From: Pseudomonas huaxiensis
Lineage (GTDB): Bacteria > Pseudomonadota > Gammaproteobacteria > Pseudomonadales > Pseudomonadaceae
Assembly (NCBI RefSeq): GCF_003231275.1
Contig: NZ_QKVL01000013.1
Coordinates: 62,001-126,000, forward strand
DNA length: 64,000 bases
Direction: 5' to 3'
Shown: one piece after another, positions 47,338 to 56,622 of the stretch
Position numbering within the stretch: position 1 is the first letter of the stretch
Layout: every line of letters starts with the position of its first letter
The notes under the pieces: model-generated
What the model was told of the DNA's origin: nothing
Seen by the model: only the letters and a program-made list of their open reading frames with translations
The model's database searches: none
Made by a program: the position numbers and the translations under genes

Positions 47338-50057
47338 CAGGCCTCCTGTTTCTTCAGCATGATCAGGCTGAGCCCGGTGAACCCGACGAAGAAGCCGAGC
47401 AGCGCCAGGCATTGCGGCCACAGCTCGCGCAGGTCCAGGGCCTTGGTGAAGGTGCCGACGGCGATATCGAGGAAGTAGCCTGCGGGGAACAACTGGCCCA
47501 TCAGTGCGGCGGAGCCATCGAGGGATGAGCGCGGCACGATCAGCCCGGAGAACTGGATGGTCGGCAGGCTGGTGAGGATCATGGTGCCGAGGATCGCGGC
47601 GATCTGGGTGCGGGTGAAGGCCGAGATCAGCAGGCCGAGGCTGGTGGTCGCCAGCAGGTACAGCACACCGCCGCACGCCAGTGCCAGGGCGCTGCCCTTG
47701 AAGGGTACGCCGAACAGCCAGCGGTTCATCGCCACCAGCAGCACCAGGTTGACCAGGCTCACCGCCAGGTACGGCGCCTGTTTGCCGAGCAGGAACTCAA
47801 GGCGGGTCAGCGGCGTGGCGTAGAAGTTGGTGATCGAGCCCAGCTCCTTTTCGCGGACGATGCCGAGGGCGGTGAGCATGGCCGGGATGAACGCCAGAAT
47901 GAGCGCCATGACCCCGGGCCCGATGGCGTTCACGCTGACCACATCCTGGTTGTAGCGAAAGCGCGTCTCCAGCTTGACCGCTGCCTGGCGCGGCTGCGCC
48001 GGGCTGCTCAGCGCCGCCAGTTGTTCGAGATTGGCCTGATGCACCGCTTCGACATAGTTGCGGCTGGTTTCGGCGCGGAACGGCATGCCGCCGTCGAGCC
48101 AGGCCGCGACCACCGGCTGGCGACCGGCAAGCAGGTCGCGGCCGAAGCCGGGGGGAATCTCCAGGGCCAGCTTGATCTCCGAGCGCTGCAGGCGCTGGTG
48201 CAGTTGTCGCGGATCGCGGATTGGCGGCTGCTCGGCAAAGTAGCGCGAGCCACGGAAGGCTTCGAGATAGGCCCGGCTTTGCGGGCTCTGGTCTTGGTCG
48301 TAGACGGCGAAGGCGAGGTTTTCCACATCCAGCGAAATGCCGAAGCCGAAGATCACCATCATGAACAACGCACCCAGCAGGGCGAACGCCAGGCGCACCT
48401 TGTCACGCAGCAGTTCCTTGCCCTCGCGGCTGGCCACGGCGACCAGCCGGTTCAGGCTGAAACCCCGGCGAGGCGGCGGACTGGCGGGAGCCGCCGGTGT
48501 GTCGAGATTGGTTGCGGGCGTCTCGGGCGCGCCGCCCTGGGCGTGTTCCAGGCACATGACGAAGGCGTCTTCCAGGGTCGCGCCGCCGTACTGCACCTGC
48601 AAGGCGGCCGGGGTGTCGCAGGCCAGCACTGAGCCTGCGTGCATCAGCGAGATGCGGTCGCAGCGCAGCGCCTCGTTCATGAAGTGGGTCGAGAGAAAGA
48701 TGGTCACGCCTTGTTCCCGCGACAGCTCGATCAGCAATCGCCAGAAGTCGTCGCGGGCGGCCGGGTCGACGCCGGAGGTGGGCTCGTCGAGGATCAGCAC
48801 TTCCGGACGGTGCAGCACCGCCACGGCCAGCGACAGACGCTGGCGCAGGCCCAACGGCAGAGCGCCGGACTGCTGGTCGGCGACGTCGCCGAGGTCGAAG
48901 CGCTGGATCAGCTCGGCGATGCGCGGCGTGCTGTCGGCGGGTTTCAGGTCGAACAGCCGCGCGTGCAGTTCCAGGTTCTGGCGCACGCTGAGTTCGCCGT
49001 ACAGCGAGAAGCTCTGCGACATGAAGCCGACCCGCTTGCGCGTGGCCAGGTCCTTGGCGTCCACCGCGCGACCGAGCAGGGTGGCGCTGCCTTCGCTGGC
49101 CGGCATCAGGCCGGTGAGGACTTTCATGGTGGTGGTCTTGCCGCAACCGTTGGAGCCAAGGAAGCCGAAAATCTCGCCGCGACCGATGGCGAAGCTGACC
49201 TTGTTCACGGCGGTGAAGTCGCCGAAGCGCAGGGTCAGTTCGTGGGCTTCGATGGCGATGCTCGCGTCGCCGGTGTCCCGCGGCGGGATGTGCAGCGGCT
49301 CGGCGTTGTGGTGGCTGTCGCCCTGGAAGTAGGTGAAGGCTTCGTCCAGCTTGCCGCTGGGCGTGACATTGGCCAGCTCATGGCTGGCGCCGGCGCCGAT
49401 CAGCCGGCCGCGGTCGAGCATGAGGCAGTGTTCGAACTGTTCGGCCTCTTCCATGTAGGCCGTTGCCACCAGCAGCGTCAGTTGCGGGCGTTGCTGGCGC
49501 ACATGCTCGACCAGCTCCCAGAAGCGCCGCCGCGACAGCGGGTCGACACCGGTGGTGGGCTCATCGAGGATCAGCAGATCGGGCTCGTGGATCAGCGCGC
49601 AGCACAGGCCGAGTTTCTGTTTCATGCCGCCAGACAGTTTGCCCGCCGGGCGCTCGGCGAAGCGCGCGAGGTCGGTGGCCTCCAGCAGCGTGTGCATGCG
49701 CGCGTCGCATTCGGCGCGGGACAGGCCGAACAGGGTGGCGAAGAAGCGGATGTTCTCGCTGATCGACAGGTCCGGGTACAGGTTGCCACCCAGGCCCTGG
49801 GGCATGAAGGCGATGCGCGGGTACAAGCTGCTGCGGTGCGAACGCTTGCCGATCGGGCCGCCGAGCACATCCAGTTCACCCTGCTGCAGCCGTTTGACCC
49901 CGGCGATCAGCCCCAGCAGGCTGGATTTACCCGCTCCGTCCGGGCCGATCAAGCCGCAGCGGGTGCCGGCGGGCAGGTCGAAGGTGATGTCATGCAGGGC
50001 CTCCAGCGCGCCATAGCGGTGGCGGATGCCCCGGGCTTGCAGGGCCAGCCCGTTCAT
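47337..50057 (-). CDS. rbbA: RbbA/YhiH: two ABC ATPase domains fused to a permease
   Basis: A 906-residue fusion. ATPase 1 (about 1-230) has Walker A GPDGAGKSS (38-46), KLSGGMKQKLG and LLILDEPTTGVDP. ATPase 2 (about 270-490) has GSNGCGKTTT and VLILDEPTSGVDP. An ABC-2 permease half follows (about 545-906) with a periplasmic loop and five or six membrane segments. The family is named for the E. coli ribosome-associated ATPase RbbA, but the architecture and the yhiI/yhhJ neighbours point to an exporter. Overlaps of 4 bases with yhiI and 1 base with yhhJ show one operon. Confidence 0.92.
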   Translation of the reverse strand: MNGLALQARGIRHRYGALEALHDITFDLPAGTRCGLIGPDGAGKSSLLGLIAGVKRLQQGELDVLGGPIGKRSHRSSLYPRIAFMPQGLGGNLYPDLSISENIRFFATLFGLSRAECDARMHTLLEATDLARFAERPAGKLSGGMKQKLGLCCALIHEPDLLILDEPTTGVDPLSRRRFWELVEHVRQQRPQLTLLVATAYMEEAEQFEHCLMLDRGRLIGAGASHELANVTPSGKLDEAFTYFQGDSHHNAEPLHIPPRDTGDASIAIEAHELTLRFGDFTAVNKVSFAIGRGEIFGFLGSNGCGKTTTMKVLTGLMPASEGSATLLGRAVDAKDLATRKRVGFMSQSFSLYGELSVRQNLELHARLFDLKPADSTPRIAELIQRFDLGDVADQQSGALPLGLRQRLSLAVAVLHRPEVLILDEPTSGVDPAARDDFWRLLIELSREQGVTIFLSTHFMNEALRCDRISLMHAGSVLACDTPAALQVQYGGATLEDAFVMCLEHAQGGAPETPATNLDTPAAPASPPPRRGFSLNRLVAVASREGKELLRDKVRLAFALLGALFMMVIFGFGISLDVENLAFAVYDQDQSPQSRAYLEAFRGSRYFAEQPPIRDPRQLHQRLQRSEIKLALEIPPGFGRDLLAGRQPVVAAWLDGGMPFRAETSRNYVEAVHQANLEQLAALSSPAQPRQAAVKLETRFRYNQDVVSVNAIGPGVMALILAFIPAMLTALGIVREKELGSITNFYATPLTRLEFLLGKQAPYLAVSLVNLVLLVAMNRWLFGVPFKGSALALACGGVLYLLATTSLGLLISAFTRTQIAAILGTMILTSLPTIQFSGLIVPRSSLDGSAALMGQLFPAGYFLDIAVGTFTKALDLRELWPQCLALLGFFVGFTGLSLIMLKKQEA

Positions 50058-51019
50058 TGCAGGTTGGCCGGCCAGTCCACGGTGGCGGTGCGCACATAAC
50101 CGGCGCCGGGCATGCCGGGTTTGGCCTGGGGCACGGCGTCGGGGGCGGTCAGGCGCAGCTTGACCCGGAATACCAGCTTCTGCCGCTCGTCGCGGGTTTC
50201 CACCTGCTTGGGTGTGAACTGGGCCTTGGCCGCGACGAAGCTGACTTTCGCCGGCAGCGTCTGGTCGGGCAGGGCGTCAAGGACGATCCGCGCCTCGTCG
50301 CCGATGGTCAGCCGGCCAGCGGTGGAGGCGGGCAGGTAGAGGTTCATGTATTGGTCGCTGGGGTCGATCAGCAGCAGCACCCGGCCACCGGCACCGAGCA
50401 CTTCGCCCGGCTCGGCCAGGCGCAGCTGGATCACGCCATTGATTGGCGCGCGCAGGCTGCTGTCGTCGATTTCGCTGGTCAGTTGCGCGACCTGGGCTTC
50501 GGCGGCGCCAATCGCCGCCTTGATCGCCGCAAGCTGTGCCCGCGCGGCGACCACCGCCGAGTTACTGGTGTCGAAGCGCGCCTGTTGCTGGTCGAGCAAC
50601 TGCTGGCTGGCGTATTTACGCTGGAACATCTCGCGGATGCGCTTCAGCTCCTGGCTGGCGAGCAGTTGTTCGCTCTGGCGCAATTGCACGTTGGCCTGGG
50701 CGGCGGCGTAGTTTTCGCGGGCGCGGGTCACTTCGGCTTCGGCCTGGGCGCGCTGGGCTTCGAGGGTTCGGGTATCGATGCGGGCGAGCAACTGGCCGCG
50801 GCTGACTTTATCGCCTTCATCCACCAGTACTTCGGCGAGGCGCCCGGGCACCTTGCTGGCGATCTGGACTTCGGTGGCTTCGAGCCGCCCGTTGCCCATG
50901 GCCAGGCCTTCGGGCAGGCGGTCATGCAAGGATTTCCAGTAGCCCAGGCCACCGGCCGCCAGCAATAGCGCGATCAGCGCGCCGGCGAAAATCTTGGGGC
51001 TGTGTTGACTCATCGACAT
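50054..51019 (-). CDS. HlyD-family membrane fusion protein (YhiI-like)
   Basis: A 321-residue periplasmic adaptor. One N-terminal membrane anchor lies at about 9-28. Split lipoyl/barrel-sandwich strands (EVQIASKVPGRLAEVLVDEG and the later LRAPINGVIQLRLAEPGEVL) surround a coiled coil (about 85-170, Ala/Gln/Arg-rich). It would link the RbbA/YhhJ inner-membrane pump to an outer-membrane channel; no outer-membrane component gene is adjacent. It is the first gene of the operon, with AGGA upstream of the ATG at 51019. Confidence 0.9.
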   Translation of the reverse strand: MSMSQHSPKIFAGALIALLLAAGGLGYWKSLHDRLPEGLAMGNGRLEATEVQIASKVPGRLAEVLVDEGDKVSRGQLLARIDTRTLEAQRAQAEAEVTRARENYAAAQANVQLRQSEQLLASQELKRIREMFQRKYASQQLLDQQQARFDTSNSAVVAARAQLAAIKAAIGAAEAQVAQLTSEIDDSSLRAPINGVIQLRLAEPGEVLGAGGRVLLLIDPSDQYMNLYLPASTAGRLTIGDEARIVLDALPDQTLPAKVSFVAAKAQFTPKQVETRDERQKLVFRVKLRLTAPDAVPQAKPGMPGAGYVRTATVDWPANLQ

Positions 51020-51112
51020 GGTCCTGCATCCTGCTACGTACGCGTCAGATTGTGACGTCCCACCAGCCTTGGCGGTTTGATTCGCGTCAAATGAGTCCCG
51101 ATCCTACGCTGA

Positions 51113-51562
51113 TCAGCGGAGATTGAGTATTGCTGCCCACTGTTCGGCTGTGACTGGCATCACAGACAGGCGACTGCCTTTCTGCACCAGCGGCAGTTCG
51201 GCGAGGGCGGTTTGCAGCTTCAGGTAGCCAAGGCCCAGCACCTTCGGGAAGGTTTCCACATGGGCGACGTCCACCGCGCTCCACGGGTTCTTGTCGGCAT
51301 TGGCCTTGGGGTCGTGGTAGTGGCTTTGCGGGTCGAGGGCGGTCGGGTCGGGATAGGCCGCGGTGCTGATCCGGGCAATACCGGCGATGCCCGGCTCGGG
51401 GCAACTGGAGTGGTAGAAGAAAAACTCGTCGCCCACCGCCATGGCGCGGATGAAATTGCGCGCCTGGTAATTGCGAACCCCGTCCCAACGCGCTTCGCCG
51501 AGCCGGGCGAGGTCTTCGATAGAGAGTTCATCGGGTTCGGATTTCATCAGCCAGTAGGCCAT
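51113..51562 (-). CDS. EVE domain protein
   Basis: A 149-residue protein of the EVE (PUA-like) superfamily, starting MAYWLMKSEPDELSIEDL and containing WDGVRNYQARNFIR, GDEFFFYHSS and GIAGIARIS. EVE domains are thought to bind modified nucleobases in DNA or RNA. The ATG at 51562 gives the family start; the frame to 51592 is longer by 10 unconserved residues. It lies next to the small peptide gene and fau. Confidence 0.92.
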   Translation of the reverse strand: MAYWLMKSEPDELSIEDLARLGEARWDGVRNYQARNFIRAMAVGDEFFFYHSSCPEPGIAGIARISTAAYPDPTALDPQSHYHDPKANADKNPWSAVDVAHVETFPKVLGLGYLKLQTALAELPLVQKGSRLSVMPVTAEQWAAILNLR

Positions 51563-51748
51563 GGGCTCAGCTCCAGTCAGTCTCTGAAACAACCTGTTGC
51601 ATCAAACCGACAGCCGGTTGGCGTCAAGGTTTGCTTGTGGACGAGTGTTGTCGGAAAATGCGCCAAATTTTAAGCTCGACGCTGCTGCACGGCCTATAAA
51701 AAGAACCGTCGCGGACATCGTGATCAGTTTGCCTTCGGGGGGCAATCG

Positions 51749-51895
51749 ATGAATCGCAAAAAACCGGACCTGCTCTGGATTCTAGTTTTCGTGTTTGGTC
51801 TGGGCGTTGTCACGACCGGTTATGCGCAAAGTTTCTGGGAACGCAAAGTTGAAACCGCTTATCAGCAGATGCCGGTGAATCCCGCTCAGCGTTGA
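51749..51895 (+). CDS. 48-residue small membrane protein, function unknown
   Basis: A 48-residue open frame: MNRKKPDLLWILVFVFGLGV, then VTTGYAQSFWERK and a polar tail. A basic start, one hydrophobic stretch (about 8-24) and an Ala-Gln site after TGYAQ suggest a signal-anchor or a small exported peptide. GGGGGGC lies 4-5 bases upstream of the ATG. It sits between the EVE gene and fau, on the opposite strand. I believe a small hypothetical gene is at the same place in other Pseudomonas. Confidence 0.65.
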   Translation: MNRKKPDLLWILVFVFGLGVVTTGYAQSFWERKVETAYQQMPVNPAQR

Positions 51896-51909
51896 TGCCG
51901 CGGCGCCGT

Positions 51910-52515
51910 TCAGTGCGCCAGATACCAGCTTTTATCCGACACAGTGCCTTGTAGCGGCACGTCCCAACTGGCCTGCGTCAGGCGTTCCACCTTCTGGCAT
52001 TCATGGGCCAGCCCCAGCAGCAGGGGTTTTTTCCAGGCCTTGCGCCGGCCTTGATACGCCAGGCTGCGATCATAGAAACCGCCGCCCATTCCGAGGCGAC
52101 CACCCAACTCATCGAAACCCACCAGCGGCAGCAGGATCAGATCCAGCGCCCAGACCGGGCGTTGCCGCGCCAGGCTGATGGTCGGCTCGGGGATGCGAAA
52201 GCGGTTGGGCCGCAGCTTTTCGCCCTGTTCGAAGCGCTGGAACGCCATCTTGGTCCTTGGCCAGGCATGCAGCACCGGCAGGTAGGTACGCTTGCCACGG
52301 CGTTGGGCCTCGCGCAGCAGCAGGCGCGGGTCGATTTCGCTGTCGTTGGGCAGGTACAAGGCGATGTGTCGGGCGCGACGGAACAGTGGATGCTGTGCCA
52401 GTTGCCGATACAGACCACGGGCGGCCTGACGTTGCTCGGCAGGGCTCAGTGCGCGGCGGGCATCACGAAGCAGGCGGCGAAGTTGAGGGCGGGTAAGCGG
52501 CGCGGTGTCGGTCAT
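51910..52515 (-). CDS. fau: 5-formyltetrahydrofolate cyclo-ligase
   Basis: A 201-residue enzyme that converts 5-formyl-THF to 5,10-methenyl-THF using ATP. Motifs are RRDARRALS-like start, ARHIALYLPNDSEIDP, and the ATP/folate motif PLVGFDELGGRLGMGGGFYDRSLAY (split; around 130-155). In E. coli the orthologue ygfA is co-transcribed with 6S RNA; here too the 6S gene lies directly upstream on the same strand, about 90 bases away. Confidence 0.95.
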   Translation of the reverse strand: MTDTAPLTRPQLRRLLRDARRALSPAEQRQAARGLYRQLAQHPLFRRARHIALYLPNDSEIDPRLLLREAQRRGKRTYLPVLHAWPRTKMAFQRFEQGEKLRPNRFRIPEPTISLARQRPVWALDLILLPLVGFDELGGRLGMGGGFYDRSLAYQGRRKAWKKPLLLGLAHECQKVERLTQASWDVPLQGTVSDKSWYLAH

Positions 52516-52606
52516 GGCACGGGCGATCCCTGGGGGCGATCATCACGCGGTGATGTCGCGGGTGCAGGCGCGCAAGGAAGATAAAGGCGCATGCAGATAG
52601 AAACAG

Positions 52607-52782
52607 GCTCCCCGACGAACCGCTGTCGGTGTAGCCCTTGAACCCGAAAGTTCAAGGTGGAGATTGCAGGGGGCGTTAAGGCTTTCCGTCAAGCGGACAT
52701 GCACACCGGCCCCAACGTGCAACCCCCGTGGTTGTGCGTATCGGCTCAGGGACATGACCGACTGGCAAGCACTCCAGGGAGT
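52607..52782 (-). ncRNA. ssrS: 6S RNA
   Basis: On the minus strand, reading leftward, the sequence contains GTCCCTGAGCCGATA, AAGCCTTAA and ACCTTGAACTTTCGGGTTCA AGGG blocks (split here), matching E. coli 6S RNA elements in the right order. Those elements form the closing stem, the large central bubble and the terminal hairpin. The 5' end can pair CTCCC with GGGAG near the 3' end. A -10 box TATACT lies at 52790-52795, putting the start near 52782. The place between zapA and fau is the universal 6S site in gammaproteobacteria. Ends are estimated to within about 10 bases. Confidence 0.88.
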
Positions 52783-52802
52783 GGGCGGGAGTATACAGAA
52801 AC

Positions 52803-53120
52803 TCAGTTGGCTTTTGTATCCGCGTCGTCGATCAGGGCCTGGTCGACGCGGTCGAGCAGCTCGCGTACCTGCTCACGGGTGGCGCCGCCGCTCTGGGCTT
52901 CCGGGCGCTCTTGATTGTGCAAAAGGTCGTGGGTGATGTTCAGCGCGGCCATCACGGCGATGCGGTCGGCGCCGATCACTTTGCCGCTGCTGCGGATCTC
53001 GCGCATCTTGCCGTCGAGGTAGCGAGCGGCGCTGACCAGATTGCTGCGTTCTTCCTGCGGGCAGATGATCGAATACTCTTTGTCGAGGATCTGCACGGTG
53101 ACGCTATTGGTAGAACTCAT
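52803..53120 (-). CDS. zapA: cell division protein ZapA
   Basis: A 105-residue FtsZ-bundling protein. The N-terminal beta domain has TVQILDKEYSIICPQEE and LVSAARYLDGKMREIRSSGK; a C-terminal coiled-coil helix contains AVMAALNITHDLL. It overlaps the upstream small coiled-coil gene by 4 bases and is followed downstream by the 6S RNA gene, the standard zapA-ssrS-fau order. Confidence 0.95.
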   Translation of the reverse strand: MSSTNSVTVQILDKEYSIICPQEERSNLVSAARYLDGKMREIRSSGKVIGADRIAVMAALNITHDLLHNQERPEAQSGGATREQVRELLDRVDQALIDDADTKAN

Positions 53121-53326
53121 GAGTCTTGCTCCAGGGACTTGAGCCGCGAAATCATCGATTCGACCTTATGTCGCGCGATTTCGTTTTTTTCAATGAGGTG
53201 GGCGCGCTCCTCGCGCCAGGATTTCTCCTGCTCGGATAGGAGTGTGTTTTGCCGTTTTAGTTGCTCGACCCGCTCAATCAGCAGTTCGAGTCGGCTCTTC
53301 AGCGTTTGCAGCTCATTATCTTGCAT
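53117..53326 (-). CDS. TIGR02449 small coiled-coil protein (ZapB-like)
   Basis: A 69-residue protein that is almost entirely coiled coil, with regular Leu heptads (LQTLKSRLELLIERVEQLKR). The TIGR02449 family is always found before zapA in pseudomonads and resembles ZapB in size and form. A role in division is inferred from the 4-base overlap with zapA. It is divergent from the ygfB-pepP operon. Confidence 0.88.
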   Translation of the reverse strand: MQDNELQTLKSRLELLIERVEQLKRQNTLLSEQEKSWREERAHLIEKNEIARHKVESMISRLKSLEQDS

Positions 53327-53476
53327 TGCTCGCCACTCGATTCGGTCTGACTGTGACTGTCTGGCTACTGCGCCTCATGCGCCGGAATTGCCGCGTCGAT
53401 GGTCTTGGCGCGCCTGCCGGTGCTAGGATACAAGGCCTTCATTCTAGTCATTGCGCCGTCTGGCGCCTAGTTGCCC

Positions 53477-54031
53477 ATGCCCACTACCAATTCGCCGTAC
53501 ACCGCCTTCGCCAACCTGCTCAACAGCAACGGTCATCCTGTTTCCCCCGCCGAACTGCACGGCCTGTTGCTTGGTCGTAGCTGCGCCGGCGCCGGCTTCG
53601 ATGTTGACGGCTGGCTGGCCGACGCCGCCCAACTGCTGGAGTCCGAACCAGTAGACAACGTCCGCAACGCTTTGATCGGCCTCCAGGAAATGGTCAAGTC
53701 CGAACTGACCGGCGAAGACATCGCCATCGTCCTGCTGCTGCCGGGCGATGACCTGCCGCTCACCGAGCGCGCGGCTGCGCTGGGCCAATGGTGCCAGGGC
53801 TTCCTCAGCGGTTTTGGCCTGAACGCCGGCGGCAAGGACCTCAGCGGCGAGGTCAATGAAGTACTTCAGGACCTGAGCGCGATTTCGCAAGTTCAGGACG
53901 CACTGGAAGAATCCGAAGACGGCGAAAGCGACTATATGGAAGTGATGGAGTACCTGCGCGTCGCACCGCTGCTGCTCTTCACGGAATTGGCCAAGCCGGT
54001 CGCGCCTGCCGCCAAACCTTCCTTGCACTGA
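53477..54031 (+). CDS. YgfB/UPF0149 family protein
   Basis: A 184-residue all-helical protein of the UPF0149 family. [21 protein letters not shown] and [22 protein letters not shown] are diagnostic. In P. aeruginosa YgfB is reported to influence ampDh3/ampC expression and beta-lactam resistance. I use the ATG at 53477. It starts the operon ygfB-pepP-ubiH-ubiI-like. Confidence 0.9.
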   Translation: MPTTNSPYTAFANLLNSNGHPVSPAELHGLLLGRSCAGAGFDVDGWLADAAQLLESEPVDNVRNALIGLQEMVKSELTGEDIAIVLLLPGDDLPLTERAAALGQWCQGFLSGFGLNAGGKDLSGEVNEVLQDLSAISQVQDALEESEDGESDYMEVMEYLRVAPLLLFTELAKPVAPAAKPSLH

Positions 54032-54050
54032 GGCCAAACAGGGGTTCCCC

Positions 54051-55391
54051 GTGGCAACAAACCATATCCCGAAAGCGGAATACGCCCGGCGCCGCAAGGC
54101 GTTGATGGCGCAGATGGAACCCAACAGCATCGCCATCCTGCCGGCTGCCGCGGTTGCCATTCGCAACCGTGACGTCGAGCACGTCTATCGCCAGGACAGC
54201 GACTTCCAGTACCTCAGCGGTTTTCCCGAACCCGAGGCGGTGATCGCCCTGATCCCCGGCCGCGAGCACGGCGAGTACGTGCTGTTCTGCCGTGAGCGTA
54301 ACCCCGAGCGCGAGCAGTGGGACGGCCTGCGCGCCGGCCAGGAAGGCGCGATCCGCGACTTCGCGGCCGACGACGCCTTCCCCATCACCGATATCGACGA
54401 CATTCTTCCCGGCCTGATCGAAGGGCGCGACCGCGTCTATTCGGCCATGGGCAGCAATGCCGAGTTCGACCGCCGCCTGATGGAGTGGATCAACGTGATC
54501 CGTTCCAAGGCGCGCCTGGGGGCTTCGCCGCCGAACGAATTCGTTGCCCTGGATCATCTGCTGCACGACATGCGCCTGTATAAATCGGCGGCGGAAGTGA
54601 AGGTCATGCGCGAGGCCGCGGCGATTTCCTCGCGGGCCCATGTGCGGGCCATGCAGGCCAGCCGTGCCGGCCTTCACGAATACAGCCTGGAAGCCGAGCT
54701 GGACTACGAGTTCCGCAAGGGCGGGGCGAAGATGCCGGCCTACGGGTCGATCGTCGCCGCCGGGCGCAATAGCTGCATCCTGCATTACCAGCAGAACGAC
54801 GCGCCGCTCAAGGATGGCGACCTGGTGCTGATCGACGCCGGTTGCGAGATCGACTGCTACGCCAGCGACATCACCCGCACCTTCCCGGTCAGTGGGCGTT
54901 TTTCGGCGGAACAGAAGGCGATCTACGAACTGGTGCTCAAGGCACAGGAAGCGGCCTTCGCGGTCATCGCCCCCGGCAAGCACTGGAACCACGCCCACGA
55001 GGCGACGGTTCAAGTGATCACCGAAGGGCTGGTGGAACTGGGCCTGCTCAAGGGCGATGTGGCCGAACTGATCGAAACCGAGGCCTACCGGGCCTTCTAC
55101 ATGCACCGGGCCGGACACTGGCTGGGCATGGATGTACATGATGTCGGCGAGTACAAGGTCGGCGGTCAATGGCGCGTGCTCGAGCCGGGCATGGCCCTGA
55201 CGGTCGAACCGGGTATCTACATTGCCGCGGACAACCAGAGCGTCGCCAAGAAGTGGCGCGGTATTGGTGTACGGATCGAGGACGACGTAGTGGTAACCAA
55301 GCATGGCTGTGAAATCCTGACCTCCGGTGTGCCGAAAACGGTCGCCGAAATCGAAGCCCTGATGGCCGCCGCCAGAAGCCAGGCCGCATGA
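54051..55391 (+). CDS. pepP: Xaa-Pro aminopeptidase P
   Basis: A 446-residue dinuclear metallopeptidase that removes residues N-terminal to proline. An N-terminal creatinase-like domain (about 1-170) is followed by a pita-bread catalytic domain with metal ligands Asp262 and Asp273 in LIDAGCEIDCYASDITRTF, a His in HRAGHWLGMDVHD, and Glu residues in LTVEPGIY and IRIED-like VRIEDDVVV. Starts at a GTG. It lies 19 bases after ygfB and overlaps ubiH by 4 bases. Confidence 0.96.
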   Translation: MATNHIPKAEYARRRKALMAQMEPNSIAILPAAAVAIRNRDVEHVYRQDSDFQYLSGFPEPEAVIALIPGREHGEYVLFCRERNPEREQWDGLRAGQEGAIRDFAADDAFPITDIDDILPGLIEGRDRVYSAMGSNAEFDRRLMEWINVIRSKARLGASPPNEFVALDHLLHDMRLYKSAAEVKVMREAAAISSRAHVRAMQASRAGLHEYSLEAELDYEFRKGGAKMPAYGSIVAAGRNSCILHYQQNDAPLKDGDLVLIDAGCEIDCYASDITRTFPVSGRFSAEQKAIYELVLKAQEAAFAVIAPGKHWNHAHEATVQVITEGLVELGLLKGDVAELIETEAYRAFYMHRAGHWLGMDVHDVGEYKVGGQWRVLEPGMALTVEPGIYIAADNQSVAKKWRGIGVRIEDDVVVTKHGCEILTSGVPKTVAEIEALMAAARSQAA

Positions 55392-56587
55392 GCCGGGTCA
55401 ATCTGGCGATCATCGGCGGCGGCCTGGTCGGCGCCAGCCTCGCGCTGGCCCTGCAGGCTGGTGCCAAGGCCCGGGGCTGGAAGATCCTGCTGATCGAGCC
55501 GTTCGCCCCGGGCGACAGCTACCAACCCAGTTATGACGCGCGCTCTTCGGCGCTGTCGTTCGGCACCCGGCAGATCTACGAGCGCCTCGACCTGTGGCAG
55601 GTCATCAACCGCCGCGCCGAGCCGATCCGGCAGATCCAGGTGTCTGACCGCGGCCGCTTCGGCGCTACCCGTCTCGATGCCCTGGAAGAAGGCGTGCCAG
55701 CACTGGGTTACGTGGTCGAAAACGCCTGGCTCGGCCAGTGCCTGTGGCAGGGCCTCGATCCCGAAGTGGTGAGCTGGCGCTGCCCGGCGGAAGTCACCGC
55801 GATGCAGCCACTCGGCGATGGTTATCGGTTGTCGCTCAATGACGACACCGTGCTCGAATGCGACCTGGCCGTGCTCGCCGATGGCGGCCGTTCCGGCTTG
55901 CGCGAGCAACTGGGCATTCACGTCAGCCAGCGCCCGTACAACCAGAGCGCGCTGATCGCCAACATCACCCCGAGCGAAGCCCACTGCGGCCAGGCGTTCG
56001 AGCGCTTCACCGATGAAGGCCCGATGGCCTTGCTGCCGCTGCCGGAAAACCGTTGCGCGCTGGTCTGGACCCGCGCCGGGATGGACGCCAAGCGCCTGGC
56101 AGAGCTGGACGAACGACGCTTCCTCGACGAGCTCCAGAGCATCTTCGGTTACCGCCTCGGCGCGCTGCGCCAGGTCGGCGCGCGGCACCTTTATCCACTG
56201 TCGCTGGTGGAAGCGCAGGAGCAAGTGCGCCCGCATCTGGTGGTGCTTGGCAATGCCGCCCACAGCCTGCACCCGATCGCCGGGCAGGGCTTCAACCTGT
56301 CGCTGCGTGACGTGCAGTCGCTGGCTGATGGCCTGCTTGCCGGTCCCGAAACACCCGGCGACCTCGGCACACTGTTGGCCTACCGCGAGCGCCAGCGTCT
56401 GGACCAGGACCTGACCGTCGGTTTCTCCGACAAGATCACCCGCCTGTTTGGCACGGCCCAGCCGTTGATCGCCACCGGCCGCAACCTCGGCCTGCTTGGC
56501 CTCGATCTGCTGCCCCCGGCCAAGCGCTGGTTCGCCCGCCAGGCCATGGGCCTCGGCACTCGCCCTGACCTTCAAGGCAAGGCATGA
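55388..56587 (+). CDS. ubiH: ubiquinone hydroxylase UbiH (2-octaprenyl-6-methoxyphenol hydroxylase)
   Basis: A 399-residue FAD monooxygenase of ubiquinone synthesis (C1 hydroxylation). FAD motifs are GGGLVGASLAL near the N-terminus (residues 9-19), the DARSSALSFGTRQIYERL substrate/FAD block, and GNAAHSLHPIAGQGFNLSLRD in the C-terminal half. The ATG overlaps the pepP stop (ATGA). The same pepP-ubiH-ubiI order is found in E. coli. Confidence 0.95.
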   Translation: MSRVNLAIIGGGLVGASLALALQAGAKARGWKILLIEPFAPGDSYQPSYDARSSALSFGTRQIYERLDLWQVINRRAEPIRQIQVSDRGRFGATRLDALEEGVPALGYVVENAWLGQCLWQGLDPEVVSWRCPAEVTAMQPLGDGYRLSLNDDTVLECDLAVLADGGRSGLREQLGIHVSQRPYNQSALIANITPSEAHCGQAFERFTDEGPMALLPLPENRCALVWTRAGMDAKRLAELDERRFLDELQSIFGYRLGALRQVGARHLYPLSLVEAQEQVRPHLVVLGNAAHSLHPIAGQGFNLSLRDVQSLADGLLAGPETPGDLGTLLAYRERQRLDQDLTVGFSDKITRLFGTAQPLIATGRNLGLLGLDLLPPAKRWFARQAMGLGTRPDLQGKA

Positions 56588-56622
56588 CCCCTTTTTTCTA
56601 TTACCCGGAACAGGCTTGAAGC

